DNA from: Dehalococcoidales bacterium
Lineage (GTDB): Bacteria; Chloroflexota; Dehalococcoidia; Dehalococcoidales; UBA5760
Direction: 5' to 3'
DNA: 21,132 nucleotides
Assembly: GCA_028717305.1 (NCBI GenBank)
Contig: JAQUOC010000010.1
Coordinates: forward strand, 1 to 21,132
Shown: in pieces, positions 7,102-14,297 of the stretch
Layout of the letters: every line of letters begins with the position of its first letter
Position numbering within the stretch: the first letter of the stretch is position 1
The notes under the pieces: model-generated
The model's database searches: none
Told to the model about the DNA's origin: nothing
The model's input: only the letters and a program-made list of their open reading frames with translations
Made by a program: the position numbers and the translations under genes

Positions 7102-8453
7102 TTGAACGATATTCCCGACCACAAATGAAAAGCGTCTGGTCAGACGAGAACAAATTCAACAAATGGCTCGAGGTAGAGATTGCCGTCTGTGAATCCTGGG
7201 CGGAACTGGGTGTCATTCCCAGAGAGGCGGTCCCCAAGATAAAGCTGGCCCGTGTCAATCTTAAACGTATGGAGGAAATTCTCAAAGAAACTCACCACGA
7301 CGTTACTGCCTTTCTTAGTTCCGTAGCCACAAGCCTGGGTAAAGAATCACGCTTTATCCACCTCGGTCTTACCTCATCGGATGTAATTGATACTGCCCTC
7401 AGCCTGCAGCTTATCGAGGCGATAGAGATACTGAACCAGGATATCAAAGAACTGATTTCGGTACTGGCGCAACAGGCGATAAAGCATAAATACACGGCTA
7501 TGATTGGCCGTACGCACGGTATCCATGCCGAACCGCTCTCCTTCGGACTGAAGCTGGCAATATGGACCGAGGAAATGAAACGTCACCGCCAGAGGCTTGC
7601 CGCCGCCAAGAGGGCTATCACCGTCGGCAAAATTTCGGGGGCAGTCGGTACCTACGCCACCCTGCTCCCGGAACTTGAAGAGAAGACCTGCGCCAGACTG
7701 GGGCTTTCACCAGCACCGGTATCGAATCAGATTATACAGCGTGACCGTCACGCTCAATTCACCACTACACTGGCAATAATCGCCAGTTCATTAGAGAAAT
7801 TCGCCACCGAAATCAGGGCGCTGCAAAAGACCGAGGTCCGGGAAGTGGAGGAACCCTTTGCAACCGGTCAGACCGGCTCTTCAGCCATGCCTCACAAACG
7901 TAACCCCGAGCTCTGCGAGCGGATCTGCGGACTGTCTCGACTGCTGAGAGGCTACGCCCTGACCTCAATGGAGAACATCGCATTATGGCACGAACGGGAT
8001 ATCAGCCACTCCTCAACAGAGCGTATCATTCTTCCCGATGCCTGTCTCGTCCTCGACTACTGTCTCAGTCTTTTTGCATCTATAATGAGAGGACTACTGG
8101 TCTATCCCCAGAAGATGAAAAAAAATATCGACCTTACCAAGGGACTGGTCTTCTCACAAAGGGTAATGCTGACCCTTATCGACAAGGGTCTATCCCGTCA
8201 AAAAGCATACGAGCTGGTACAGCGAAATGCAATGAAGACCTGGGAGAAGAACAGGGATTTCTTGAAGCTGCTTAAGGCCGATACCGAGATTACCGCTATC
8301 CTGGCTCCGGAAGAGCTTGAACCGCTTTTCAACGAGCAGTACTACTTGCGCTACATCGACGACATCTTCAAGAGAATCGGCCTGACTTCAGCACAGTGGA
8401 AGGAAAAGACGACTGCCGCGGAAGACAAGAACATGGTGCCGAGGTCAATATGA
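7098..8453 (+). CDS. purB: Adenylosuccinate lyase
   Basis: PurB releases fumarate from SAICAR and from adenylosuccinate, and so serves both IMP and AMP synthesis. The 451-residue protein starts MIERYSRPQMKSVWSDENK as in the short bacterial/archaeal type. It contains GRTHGIHAEPLSFGLK and the fumarase/aspartase-superfamily signature GSSAMPHKRNP (260-270) with the flexible catalytic loop. The start overlaps the purE stop (ATGA), and the end overlaps purC in the same way, indicating coupled translation of purE-purB-purC. No break or missing motif is seen. Confidence 0.96.
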   Translation: MIERYSRPQMKSVWSDENKFNKWLEVEIAVCESWAELGVIPREAVPKIKLARVNLKRMEEILKETHHDVTAFLSSVATSLGKESRFIHLGLTSSDVIDTALSLQLIEAIEILNQDIKELISVLAQQAIKHKYTAMIGRTHGIHAEPLSFGLKLAIWTEEMKRHRQRLAAAKRAITVGKISGAVGTYATLLPELEEKTCARLGLSPAPVSNQIIQRDRHAQFTTTLAIIASSLEKFATEIRALQKTEVREVEEPFATGQTGSSAMPHKRNPELCERICGLSRLLRGYALTSMENIALWHERDISHSSTERIILPDACLVLDYCLSLFASIMRGLLVYPQKMKKNIDLTKGLVFSQRVMLTLIDKGLSRQKAYELVQRNAMKTWEKNRDFLKLLKADTEITAILAPEELEPLFNEQYYLRYIDDIFKRIGLTSAQWKEKTTAAEDKNMVPRSI

Positions 8454-9358
8454 GCACTCGCCCTGTTTTACTGAAAAGTGACCTACCCCTGCCAGTATTT
8501 TCCCGGGGCAAGGTACGCGACACCTATGACCTGGGCAACCGGCTGCTAATCGTAACCACCGACCGCATCTCCGCCTTCGATGTAGTACTACCCTGTGGCA
8601 TACCCGATAAAGGTATGGTGCTCAACAGACTTTCCGCCTTCTGGTTCCGAAATACAGAAAGTATACTAGACAACCACCTGATAGAAATAGTTGATGATGT
8701 AAGCTGCCTGGACAAATACCTGCCGGCGGCAGACCGCTTTGCCTATCCCGCTTATCTTGAGGCAAGGTCCATGATTGCCAAGAAAGTGAAGGTCATTCCG
8801 GTTGAATGCGTTGTTCGCGGCTACCTCTCCGGATCAGCCTGGGCAGAGTATCAAAAACAGGGTACAGTTAACGGCGAACCGCTACCGGCAGGGCTTAAGG
8901 AAAGTCAGGAGCTACCCGAACCATTATTCACACCGACAACCAAGGCAGAAACAGGGCACGACCTGCCCCTCAATGCCTATGAGCTAAAAGAAATGGTAGG
9001 GGAAAAGATGGCCCGTGAACTCAAGGGAAAAAGTATGGCCATCTATAACTACGCAAGAGAGTACGCCAGAGACATTATCATCGCCGATACCAAGATGGAA
9101 TTCGGTCTGGATGGTGACCGGCTCATTCTAGTCGATGAACTGCTAACCCCGGACTCGAGCCGGTTCTGGGATGCCGGACTCTACAAGGTGGGACAATCCC
9201 AACCCAGCTATGATAAACAGCCGGTACGTGACTGGCTCGCCGGTTCAGGATGGAATAAAGAACCTCCGGCTCCTATGCTGCCGCCGGAGGTCATCGAAGC
9301 TACCACTATAAGATACCGGCATGCCTACGAAAGGCTGGCCGGCAAGAAGCTGGGATAG
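8450..9358 (+). CDS. purC: Phosphoribosylaminoimidazole-succinocarboxamide synthase (SAICAR synthetase)
   Basis: PurC condenses CAIR with aspartate using ATP. From the ATG at 8450 the protein has 302 residues, close to the longer yeast Ade1-like form rather than the roughly 235-residue enterobacterial form. Motifs are SRGKVRDTYDL (18-28), TTDRISAFDVVLP (36-48), VECVVRGYLSGSAW (118-131), TKAETGHDLPL (164-174), IIADTKMEFGLD (210-221) and DELLTPDSSRFW (229-240). The frame is open 18 codons further upstream, but the ATG overlapping the purB stop as ATGA, with GAGGT 5 nt before it, gives the family-typical N-terminus. It is the last plus-strand gene here and converges on hisB with a 16-bp gap and no visible terminator. 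Confidence 0.95.
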   Translation: MSTRPVLLKSDLPLPVFSRGKVRDTYDLGNRLLIVTTDRISAFDVVLPCGIPDKGMVLNRLSAFWFRNTESILDNHLIEIVDDVSCLDKYLPAADRFAYPAYLEARSMIAKKVKVIPVECVVRGYLSGSAWAEYQKQGTVNGEPLPAGLKESQELPEPLFTPTTKAETGHDLPLNAYELKEMVGEKMARELKGKSMAIYNYAREYARDIIIADTKMEFGLDGDRLILVDELLTPDSSRFWDAGLYKVGQSQPSYDKQPVRDWLAGSGWNKEPPAPMLPPEVIEATTIRYRHAYERLAGKKLG

Positions 9359-9374
9359 AATTCAGTCTAACGTA

Positions 9375-9965
9375 CTAACCTTCGAGAAACTCCTTGGTGC
9401 TGGGTAATTCACCCCTGATTCGCTCATCGATTCGGGTAGCCTTATCTAGAGCTCTACCCAGGGCCTTGAACAAGGCCTCCGCTTTGTGGTGGTCATTGAC
9501 ACCGTAGAGAAACCTGGCGTGGAGATTTACCCTGGCTTCGACAGCAAAGGTCTCCAGGAAGTGGCGGACCAGGTCGGTGGGAAAACCGAACATATCATTA
9601 TCGCTAAAAGGCAAATCCAATACCGTATATCCCCGACCGCTCAGGTCTACAACCACCTCTGCCAGGGCATCATCCATCGGTACAGCTGCATCGGCCATCC
9701 TGACAATACCCCTCCTCTCACCCAATGCCTGAGCAAAGGCTTTACCCAGGGTAATGGCGACGTCCTCTACTACGTGATGTTGATCAACACCGGTCGCTGA
9801 AAGCTTTATGTCAAATAGACCGTGCTGGGATAACTGGGCCAGCAAATGATCTAGCATCCTGATACCGCTGTTCATATCCCATTTGCCGCTGCCGTCAATA
9901 TTAAGCGAAAGGCTGATGTCGGTCTCCTTGGTCTCCCTTTTTACAACGGAATTTCGATTAGCCAT
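9375..9965 (-). CDS. hisB: Imidazoleglycerol-phosphate dehydratase
   Basis: HisB dehydrates imidazole glycerol phosphate to imidazole acetol phosphate, a manganese-dependent step of histidine synthesis. The 196-residue protein is the monofunctional form, without the N-terminal phosphatase domain of enterobacterial HisB. The two metal-binding motifs are HHVVEDVAITLG (63-74) and DHHKAEALFKALG (158-170), and LDHLLAQLSQHG (38-49) is also typical. The start ATG has GGAGGAG about 5 nt upstream. It overlaps the end of hisC by 8 nt and is the last histidine gene of the run; hisH, hisA, hisF and hisI are not in the window. Confidence 0.96.
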   Translation of the reverse strand: MANRNSVVKRETKETDISLSLNIDGSGKWDMNSGIRMLDHLLAQLSQHGLFDIKLSATGVDQHHVVEDVAITLGKAFAQALGERRGIVRMADAAVPMDDALAEVVVDLSGRGYTVLDLPFSDNDMFGFPTDLVRHFLETFAVEARVNLHARFLYGVNDHHKAEALFKALGRALDKATRIDERIRGELPSTKEFLEG

Positions 9966-11067
9966 TTATCTCCTCCCCTATTTTCTGGAGTGCCCTGATC
10001 AGAATATCGGTATGCTCCGGTTTACCCACGCTGATACGAATGTAATTCTCTAGTACCGGGGTATTGAAGTAGCGAACCTGGATGCCTCTTCTCTGAAGTT
10101 TATCACAGAGCTCACCGGCCATGGCACCCAGTACCGAGCAAAGGATGAAGTTAGCCCGCGAGGGAAAGGGTTCTAAAAACTTAAACTTTTTCAGTTCATT
10201 AAAAAGCCTTTCCCTTTCGGCGATTATCGCCCTCACGTTATCCATCAAGTAATCCAGGTCCTTCAGCGACTCACGAACAGCGACGATTGCCGCCACATTC
10301 ACATTATAAGGGAGCTTAATCTTCATCAGGTAATCGGCAACTATAGGGGGGAAAAAGCCGTAACCAATCCTGAGGCCGGCAAGTCCGGCCCACTTACTGA
10401 ATGTTCGCAGCACCATCAGGTTGTGGTACTGACCCATCAGCGGCGCCACGGTTTCTCCGGCAAATTCGAAATAGGCTTCATCCACTACTACCGGCAGCCC
10501 GGAAGCAACTATCTCAAGGATATCCTTCTCAGCAGCCAGGTTCCCGGTAGGGTTATTAGGATTATCAATAAATATCATCCTGGTCCTTTTGCTTATTGCT
10601 GCCTTTATCTCGGCAACATTGATACCAAAGCCCTTGCCTCTGGGCACCTCGACAAGTCTGCCGCCGCAGATTCCAGCGCTGAAACGATACATAATGAAGG
10701 CAGGAGCGGTCACTATCACCTCGTCCCCCGGTTCAACGAAGAGGCGAAAAAGAAGGTCGATCAACTCACAGCTGCCATTACCGGATACGATATGTTCGGC
10801 ACCGATTCCGGTATATGCCTCAATCAATCTGCTCAGTTCCTGCTGTCCGGCATCGGCATAGGTATTTATCTCACGAAAGGAGGCAAGAGCCCGGTTGACT
10901 CGCGGCGAACAGCCGTAGGGGTTCTCATTAGCATCCAGCTTGATGACGCTCTCCAAGGGAACATCAAGCTCTCCAGCCAGGTTTTCCGGTGACTTCCGGG
11001 CGCTGTAACCCCCAAAAGCGACCAGGCCGGGGCGTATGAATCTCTCTATCCCGCCATCACCTGACAT
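9958..11067 (-). CDS. hisC: Histidinol-phosphate aminotransferase
   Basis: This fold-type I PLP enzyme transfers the amino group of glutamate to imidazole acetol phosphate. The 369 residues carry LDANENPYGCSP (44-55), DNPNNPTGN (168-176), VVVDEAYFEF (193-202) and RTFSKWAGLAGLRIGYG (221-237), with the PLP lysine at 225 and the phosphate-binding Arg at 233. The ATG at 11067 is preceded by AGGAGG at 12 nt spacing. It overlaps hisB by 8 nt. Upstream lies a 261-bp gap with a possible promoter, so hisC-hisB may be transcribed apart from aor. Aromatic or broad-specificity aminotransferases are related, but the partner hisB makes HisC the best call. Confidence 0.93.
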   Translation of the reverse strand: MSGDGGIERFIRPGLVAFGGYSARKSPENLAGELDVPLESVIKLDANENPYGCSPRVNRALASFREINTYADAGQQELSRLIEAYTGIGAEHIVSGNGSCELIDLLFRLFVEPGDEVIVTAPAFIMYRFSAGICGGRLVEVPRGKGFGINVAEIKAAISKRTRMIFIDNPNNPTGNLAAEKDILEIVASGLPVVVDEAYFEFAGETVAPLMGQYHNLMVLRTFSKWAGLAGLRIGYGFFPPIVADYLMKIKLPYNVNVAAIVAVRESLKDLDYLMDNVRAIIAERERLFNELKKFKFLEPFPSRANFILCSVLGAMAGELCDKLQRRGIQVRYFNTPVLENYIRISVGKPEHTDILIRALQKIGEEING

Positions 11068-11108
11068 TCTTTACCCAACCCTCCTATCATAAAACTGAAC
11101 CGCCCCAT

Positions 11109-11117
11109 ATTTTAGCA
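11109..11117 (-). promoter_or_regulatory. Possible extended -10 promoter for hisC-hisB
   Basis: TGC followed by TAAAAT on the reverse strand (11117-11109) resembles an extended -10 box. Its start point would be about 35 nt before the hisC ATG. The -35 region is poor, so the call is weak. It would make hisC-hisB independent of the aor cassette. Confidence 0.3.
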
Positions 11118-11189
11118 CGAATTGCCGGATTATCCTACATAATAACCAGATACATACGTCGTAATTGTAACTCGTACCGAAATAGAAAG

Positions 11190-11256
11190 AAGAGGAAGCC
11201 CCCAAAGACCTGACCATGTTACAGAAACAATGGTCTGTCTATGACAGCTTCCTCTT
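11190..11256 (-). other. Structured palindromic element between aor and hisC (possible terminator or RNA motif)
   Basis: AAGAGGAAGC (11190-11199) and GCTTCCTCTT (11247-11256) form a perfect 10-bp outer stem. Inside are two further hairpins: GACCATGTT with AAC-A-ATGGTC (11212-11220 with 11226-11235, one bulge) and TGTC-TAT-GACA (11236-11246). CCCCAAAGACCT is left unpaired, so the fold is a three-way junction. On the minus strand it ends in a T-rich stretch (TCTTTCTATTT), which would suit a terminator about 70 nt after the aor stop. It matches no riboswitch or repeat family that I know. The strand and the function are uncertain. Confidence 0.45.
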
Positions 11257-11328
11257 ATTATTCTCTCTTGTCAGGCGAATCTTCGATAGCCTGCTCTCTA
11301 TTAATTCCGAACGGCTAGAATGGAACCT

Positions 11329-13215
11329 CTAGTCCTTCTTATAGTCCCGGGCTACCGCAGCGCTGAGTGCCTTTTTATCCTCAAGTTTATCAAGACCCAG
11401 TTCTGCTAATTTTGCCTTGCTGGGAACGCCTTTAGCCCAATCTTTTGTCTCCCAGTACTCTTGCAGAATCGCCTGCCAGGGGGGTACCTTACCGGCAGCA
11501 CCACCCTCTTTATGGGGTTTGGTAAAGCGCTCCTGCATCACGTTTTCCTTCTCCGGCACCATGCCCATGTTCAGGTTGAATACCTGCTGCATACACACGA
11601 TACGCTCACCCATCTTCTGAGCCTCGGCAGGGGTTACATCCCAGCCAGTTATGGCGTTAAGCATGTTAACCTGATCGGCCAATGTCACCCCGGAGAAGAA
11701 ATAGAAGAAACACCAGGTCAGGCTGTTCCAGAATTGCTGGATATCCTGATAGATAGCACCGGCATAGCCCTTCTTGGCCACATCAAACCTGTCGGTCCCT
11801 TCGGTAATACCTATCTCAGGCAGAAGAGCACCCAGGTCAAAAGCCTCGGCAAAACCATGCAGGTGACAACCGCCTCTCGTCGAGGCAATGGTGGTTATCG
11901 TCTGACCCCAGAAAGCCCTCGGGTCGTGCGCCCCCACAGTTTGCCCCAGGGACTCCTGGGCATAGAGTTGAGTTCCCGGTATGTGGTCGACACAGGCCCT
12001 TAGCCCCTCGGCGAACAGGTTGCCGATACCTTCCCGCCTGGCTATCTTCTCTGTCATTTTGATCAGAGCATCCCCACTCCCCCACTCCAGCGCTATACCG
12101 TCGGTATCCTCTTTGGTTATCAAACCGTGCTCGTAACACTCAAAAGCCCAGCCCAGCACGCCGCCGAGATCGATGGTATCTATGGTATAGCGATTGGCCA
12201 TCTCATTAGCCCTGACTATCGCACCCAGATCATCAATGAGTAGATTAGAACCGATCATACCCAGTGTCTCAAACTCCGGACCGCCTGTATCCGCAGGAAA
12301 GTACTTCGGGTTGGTAATCCTGCGGTGGCATCCCATGATACAGGCAGGGCAGGGCCACCGTTTGATCTGAAGCTCCTCGGTAAAGTACGGGGTACCTATC
12401 TTAGCCGCCCCTTCCGTCCAGGTGTCCATAGCAAAATTCTTCATCGGCAGGAGCCCGTTTTCCTCCCGGGGTACTACCGCTGAAGCCTGACCGTGTTCGG
12501 CGTTATCCTTGGTGAAGGGTGCATCCTTGGCCCTGGCCAAGATTTCCTTATACACTTCCCGGAGCTTACCTTCATCGGCGATGGGCGGCTTAAGGGTTCC
12601 TCTGATGACTAAAGCCTTCAGGTTCTTCGACCCCATCACGGCACCCATGCCGCCACGGCCGAAATAGCCGTGGTTATCGTTGGCGATGCAGGCAAAGCGC
12701 ACCAGGTTCTCCCCGCCGGGTCCGATACAGCTCACCGCCGCTTTGGCATCAACTGACTCCTTCAATGCCGCTGTTGTCTCGACGGCATCCAGACCCCATA
12801 AGGAGCTGGCGTCCCTGATTTCAGCCTTACCATCATTGATCCAGAGATAGACCGGACTGGCTGCTCTTCCCGTAATCACCACAGCATCAAAGCCAGCCCT
12901 TTTCAACTCAGGCCCGATGTGCCCTCCGGCATTAGCCTCCCCCCAGTATCCACTGAGCGGAGCCCTTGCCGCACAAGAACACCTGCCGGCGCTGGCGATA
13001 TTCGCCGCCTGGTACGGTCCGGTAGCGAAGACAAGCACATTGCCCGGCCCGAGCGGGTTGGTATTCCTGGTCACATGCTCGGAGACTATCCTCGTCGCCA
13101 GGCCAACTCCACCCAGATACTTCCTGGCGAAGGCTTCATCAAATGTAGCCTCACTAATCTTTTTACTGGACAGGTCTACCCACAGAATCTTACCCCAGTA
13201 ACCACCTTTCAGCAT
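11329..13215 (-). CDS. aor: Aldehyde:ferredoxin oxidoreductase, tungsten enzyme
   Basis: AOR-family enzymes oxidise aldehydes to carboxylates (or reduce acids) with ferredoxin, through a bis-tungstopterin and one [4Fe-4S] cluster in the cytoplasm. The 628 residues align end to end with the family. The N-terminal domain has GGYWGKILWVDL and GRGGMGAVMGSKNLKA, typical pterin-binding segments. Cluster cysteines are C289, C292 and C296 (CPACIMGC) and C502 (TWCFF), close to C288/C291/C295/C494 of Pyrococcus furiosus AOR. The STRGGCHLHG segment is also typical. The substrate cannot be read from sequence. The ATG has AGGAGG 7 nt upstream. It lies downstream of moeB and moaD on the same strand, and this trio splits the histidine genes. 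Confidence 0.93.
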   Translation of the reverse strand: MLKGGYWGKILWVDLSSKKISEATFDEAFARKYLGGVGLATRIVSEHVTRNTNPLGPGNVLVFATGPYQAANIASAGRCSCAARAPLSGYWGEANAGGHIGPELKRAGFDAVVITGRAASPVYLWINDGKAEIRDASSLWGLDAVETTAALKESVDAKAAVSCIGPGGENLVRFACIANDNHGYFGRGGMGAVMGSKNLKALVIRGTLKPPIADEGKLREVYKEILARAKDAPFTKDNAEHGQASAVVPREENGLLPMKNFAMDTWTEGAAKIGTPYFTEELQIKRWPCPACIMGCHRRITNPKYFPADTGGPEFETLGMIGSNLLIDDLGAIVRANEMANRYTIDTIDLGGVLGWAFECYEHGLITKEDTDGIALEWGSGDALIKMTEKIARREGIGNLFAEGLRACVDHIPGTQLYAQESLGQTVGAHDPRAFWGQTITTIASTRGGCHLHGFAEAFDLGALLPEIGITEGTDRFDVAKKGYAGAIYQDIQQFWNSLTWCFFYFFSGVTLADQVNMLNAITGWDVTPAEAQKMGERIVCMQQVFNLNMGMVPEKENVMQERFTKPHKEGGAAGKVPPWQAILQEYWETKDWAKGVPSKAKLAELGLDKLEDKKALSAAVARDYKKD

Positions 13216-13243
13216 CAGCAGTCCTCCTTGAGTTATTTATTTA

Positions 13244-13256
13244 TGACCGACGGTCA
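13244..13256. repeat. Short perfect palindrome between moaD and aor
   Basis: TGACCG-A-CGGTCA is a perfect 13-bp inverted repeat with a one-base centre, lying in the 42-bp gap before aor and just upstream of the aor ribosome site. A loop of one base disfavours an RNA hairpin, so a dimeric protein site is conceivable, but a chance palindrome cannot be excluded. Confidence 0.3.
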
Positions 13257-13257
13257 A

Positions 13258-13536
13258 TCAACCGGCAAACATGGGCGGGATAATCGAGATGACATCCCCT
13301 TCCTCAAGCCTGGTGCTAATCCCATCAAAGGATTGAATGGGCAGGCGGTTCTTCATTATCTGAATGCGCATCTTAAGCTTACCGGAATCATCGAACACAC
13401 TCTGCCGACACCGGGGCGAATCACACAAAGTATCCAAAAGGTCCTTTATACTAGCCCCCTTACCCAGTTCAACCTCCCGTTCCTCAACACCAAATACCTC
13501 CTTCAGGGCCGCAAAAAACTTTACTTTAACCTTCAT
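13258..13536 (-). CDS. moaD: MoaD/ThiS-family sulfur-carrier protein
   Basis: This is a 92-residue ubiquitin-fold protein of the molybdopterin-synthase small-subunit type. Its thiocarboxylated C-terminus donates sulfur for the dithiolene of molybdopterin or tungstopterin. It begins MKVKVKFFAALKEVFG and ends LEEGDVISIIPPMFAG, the pattern of the longer MoaD variant often found beside AOR genes. The last two residues are Ala-Gly instead of the usual Gly-Gly. Start and stop are clear: it overlaps moeB as ATGA and is followed 42 nt later by aor. The neighbour MoeB would adenylate its terminal glycine. No MoaE is in the window. Confidence 0.88.
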   Translation of the reverse strand: MKVKVKFFAALKEVFGVEEREVELGKGASIKDLLDTLCDSPRCRQSVFDDSGKLKMRIQIMKNRLPIQSFDGISTRLEEGDVISIIPPMFAG

Positions 13537-14279
13537 AAGCTACTCTGACTACCACAATCCCTACAATGGGGATTCTTTTCCAGCGGGATTTCGTCCATCT
13601 CCACCTTCAGTCCATCCCATATCAGGAGACGATCCTCCAGAAGCTCACCCATCCCAAGGATATATTTTATCACCTCACCTGCCTGAAGGCAACCGATAAC
13701 ACCGGGGGTTACCCCGACCACAGCTGGAGTTGCTGGCGGAGGAGCTTCGGGGAAAATACACCTCAAACAGGCTGTACGATCGGGAATGATGGTGGTCACC
13801 TGCCCGTAGAACCCCTGGACGGCACCATGAAAGAAAGGGATTTTTCGGGATAACGCCGCCCGGTTCAACACATAACGGGTGCTAAAGTTATCCATTGCAT
13901 CGACAATCATATCGTAACCAGCGACAAGCTCTTCGACATTATCTCTATCTATCGTTGCCGAGATAGCCTCCAGCTTCACGTTGGCATTCATCTTCTCCAG
14001 TTTCTCCTTCGCTGAAGTTACTTTTTCCCTGCCGACGTCGCAATCCCAGTGCAGTATCTGCCGGTTCAGATTAGACGGCTCGACAATGTCGTTGTCAACC
14101 ACCCTGATACTACCGATCCCGGCTGCAGTAAGATACGCTAACACCACAGAACCAAGCCCTCCCGCACCGGCAACGAAGACCTTCGCTTTCTTAAGCTTCT
14201 TCTGGCCGTTCTTACCGAAGATGCTGATCTGCCTCCGGTATCTCGCTATTTCATTCCCGGTCAATACACCAAGTACCAC
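13533..14279 (-). CDS. moeB: MoeB/ThiF/HesA-family sulfur-carrier adenylyltransferase
   Basis: E1-like enzymes adenylate the C-terminal glycine of MoaD or ThiS before sulfur transfer. The 248 residues show the Rossmann ATP site GAGGLGS (38-44), DNDIVEPSNLNRQ (62-74) with the conserved Arg, and DAMDNFSTRY. There are also two zinc-type CxxC pairs: CLRC in the middle and CRDC near the C-terminus. There is no rhodanese domain. Because moaD overlaps it (ATGA) and aor follows, the MoeB role is more likely than ThiF. The start is GTG, with GAGGT 7 nt upstream, 18 bp after hisD. Assignment within the MoeB/ThiF/HesA group is from context. Confidence 0.87.
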   Translation of the reverse strand: MVLGVLTGNEIARYRRQISIFGKNGQKKLKKAKVFVAGAGGLGSVVLAYLTAAGIGSIRVVDNDIVEPSNLNRQILHWDCDVGREKVTSAKEKLEKMNANVKLEAISATIDRDNVEELVAGYDMIVDAMDNFSTRYVLNRAALSRKIPFFHGAVQGFYGQVTTIIPDRTACLRCIFPEAPPPATPAVVGVTPGVIGCLQAGEVIKYILGMGELLEDRLLIWDGLKVEMDEIPLEKNPHCRDCGSQSSL

Positions 14280-14297
14280 TTCAGTAACCTCTGTAAT

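Noticed and set aside
8396..8449. purC starting 18 codons earlier, inside purB
   Set aside because: The ATG at 8450 overlaps the purB stop as ATGA, has GAGGT nearby and gives the family-typical start; the extra residues have no similarity to PurC.
9359..9374. Bidirectional terminator between purC and hisB
   Set aside because: The 16-bp gap contains no inverted repeat or T tract.
10423..10992. Open frame antisense to hisC
   Set aside because: It is a shadow of the hisC reading frame with no ribosome site or domain.
11272..11293. Small hairpin CAGGC...GCCTG downstream of aor
   Set aside because: The stem is only 5 bp plus 3 inner pairs with mismatches, and no T tract follows on either strand; it is likely chance.
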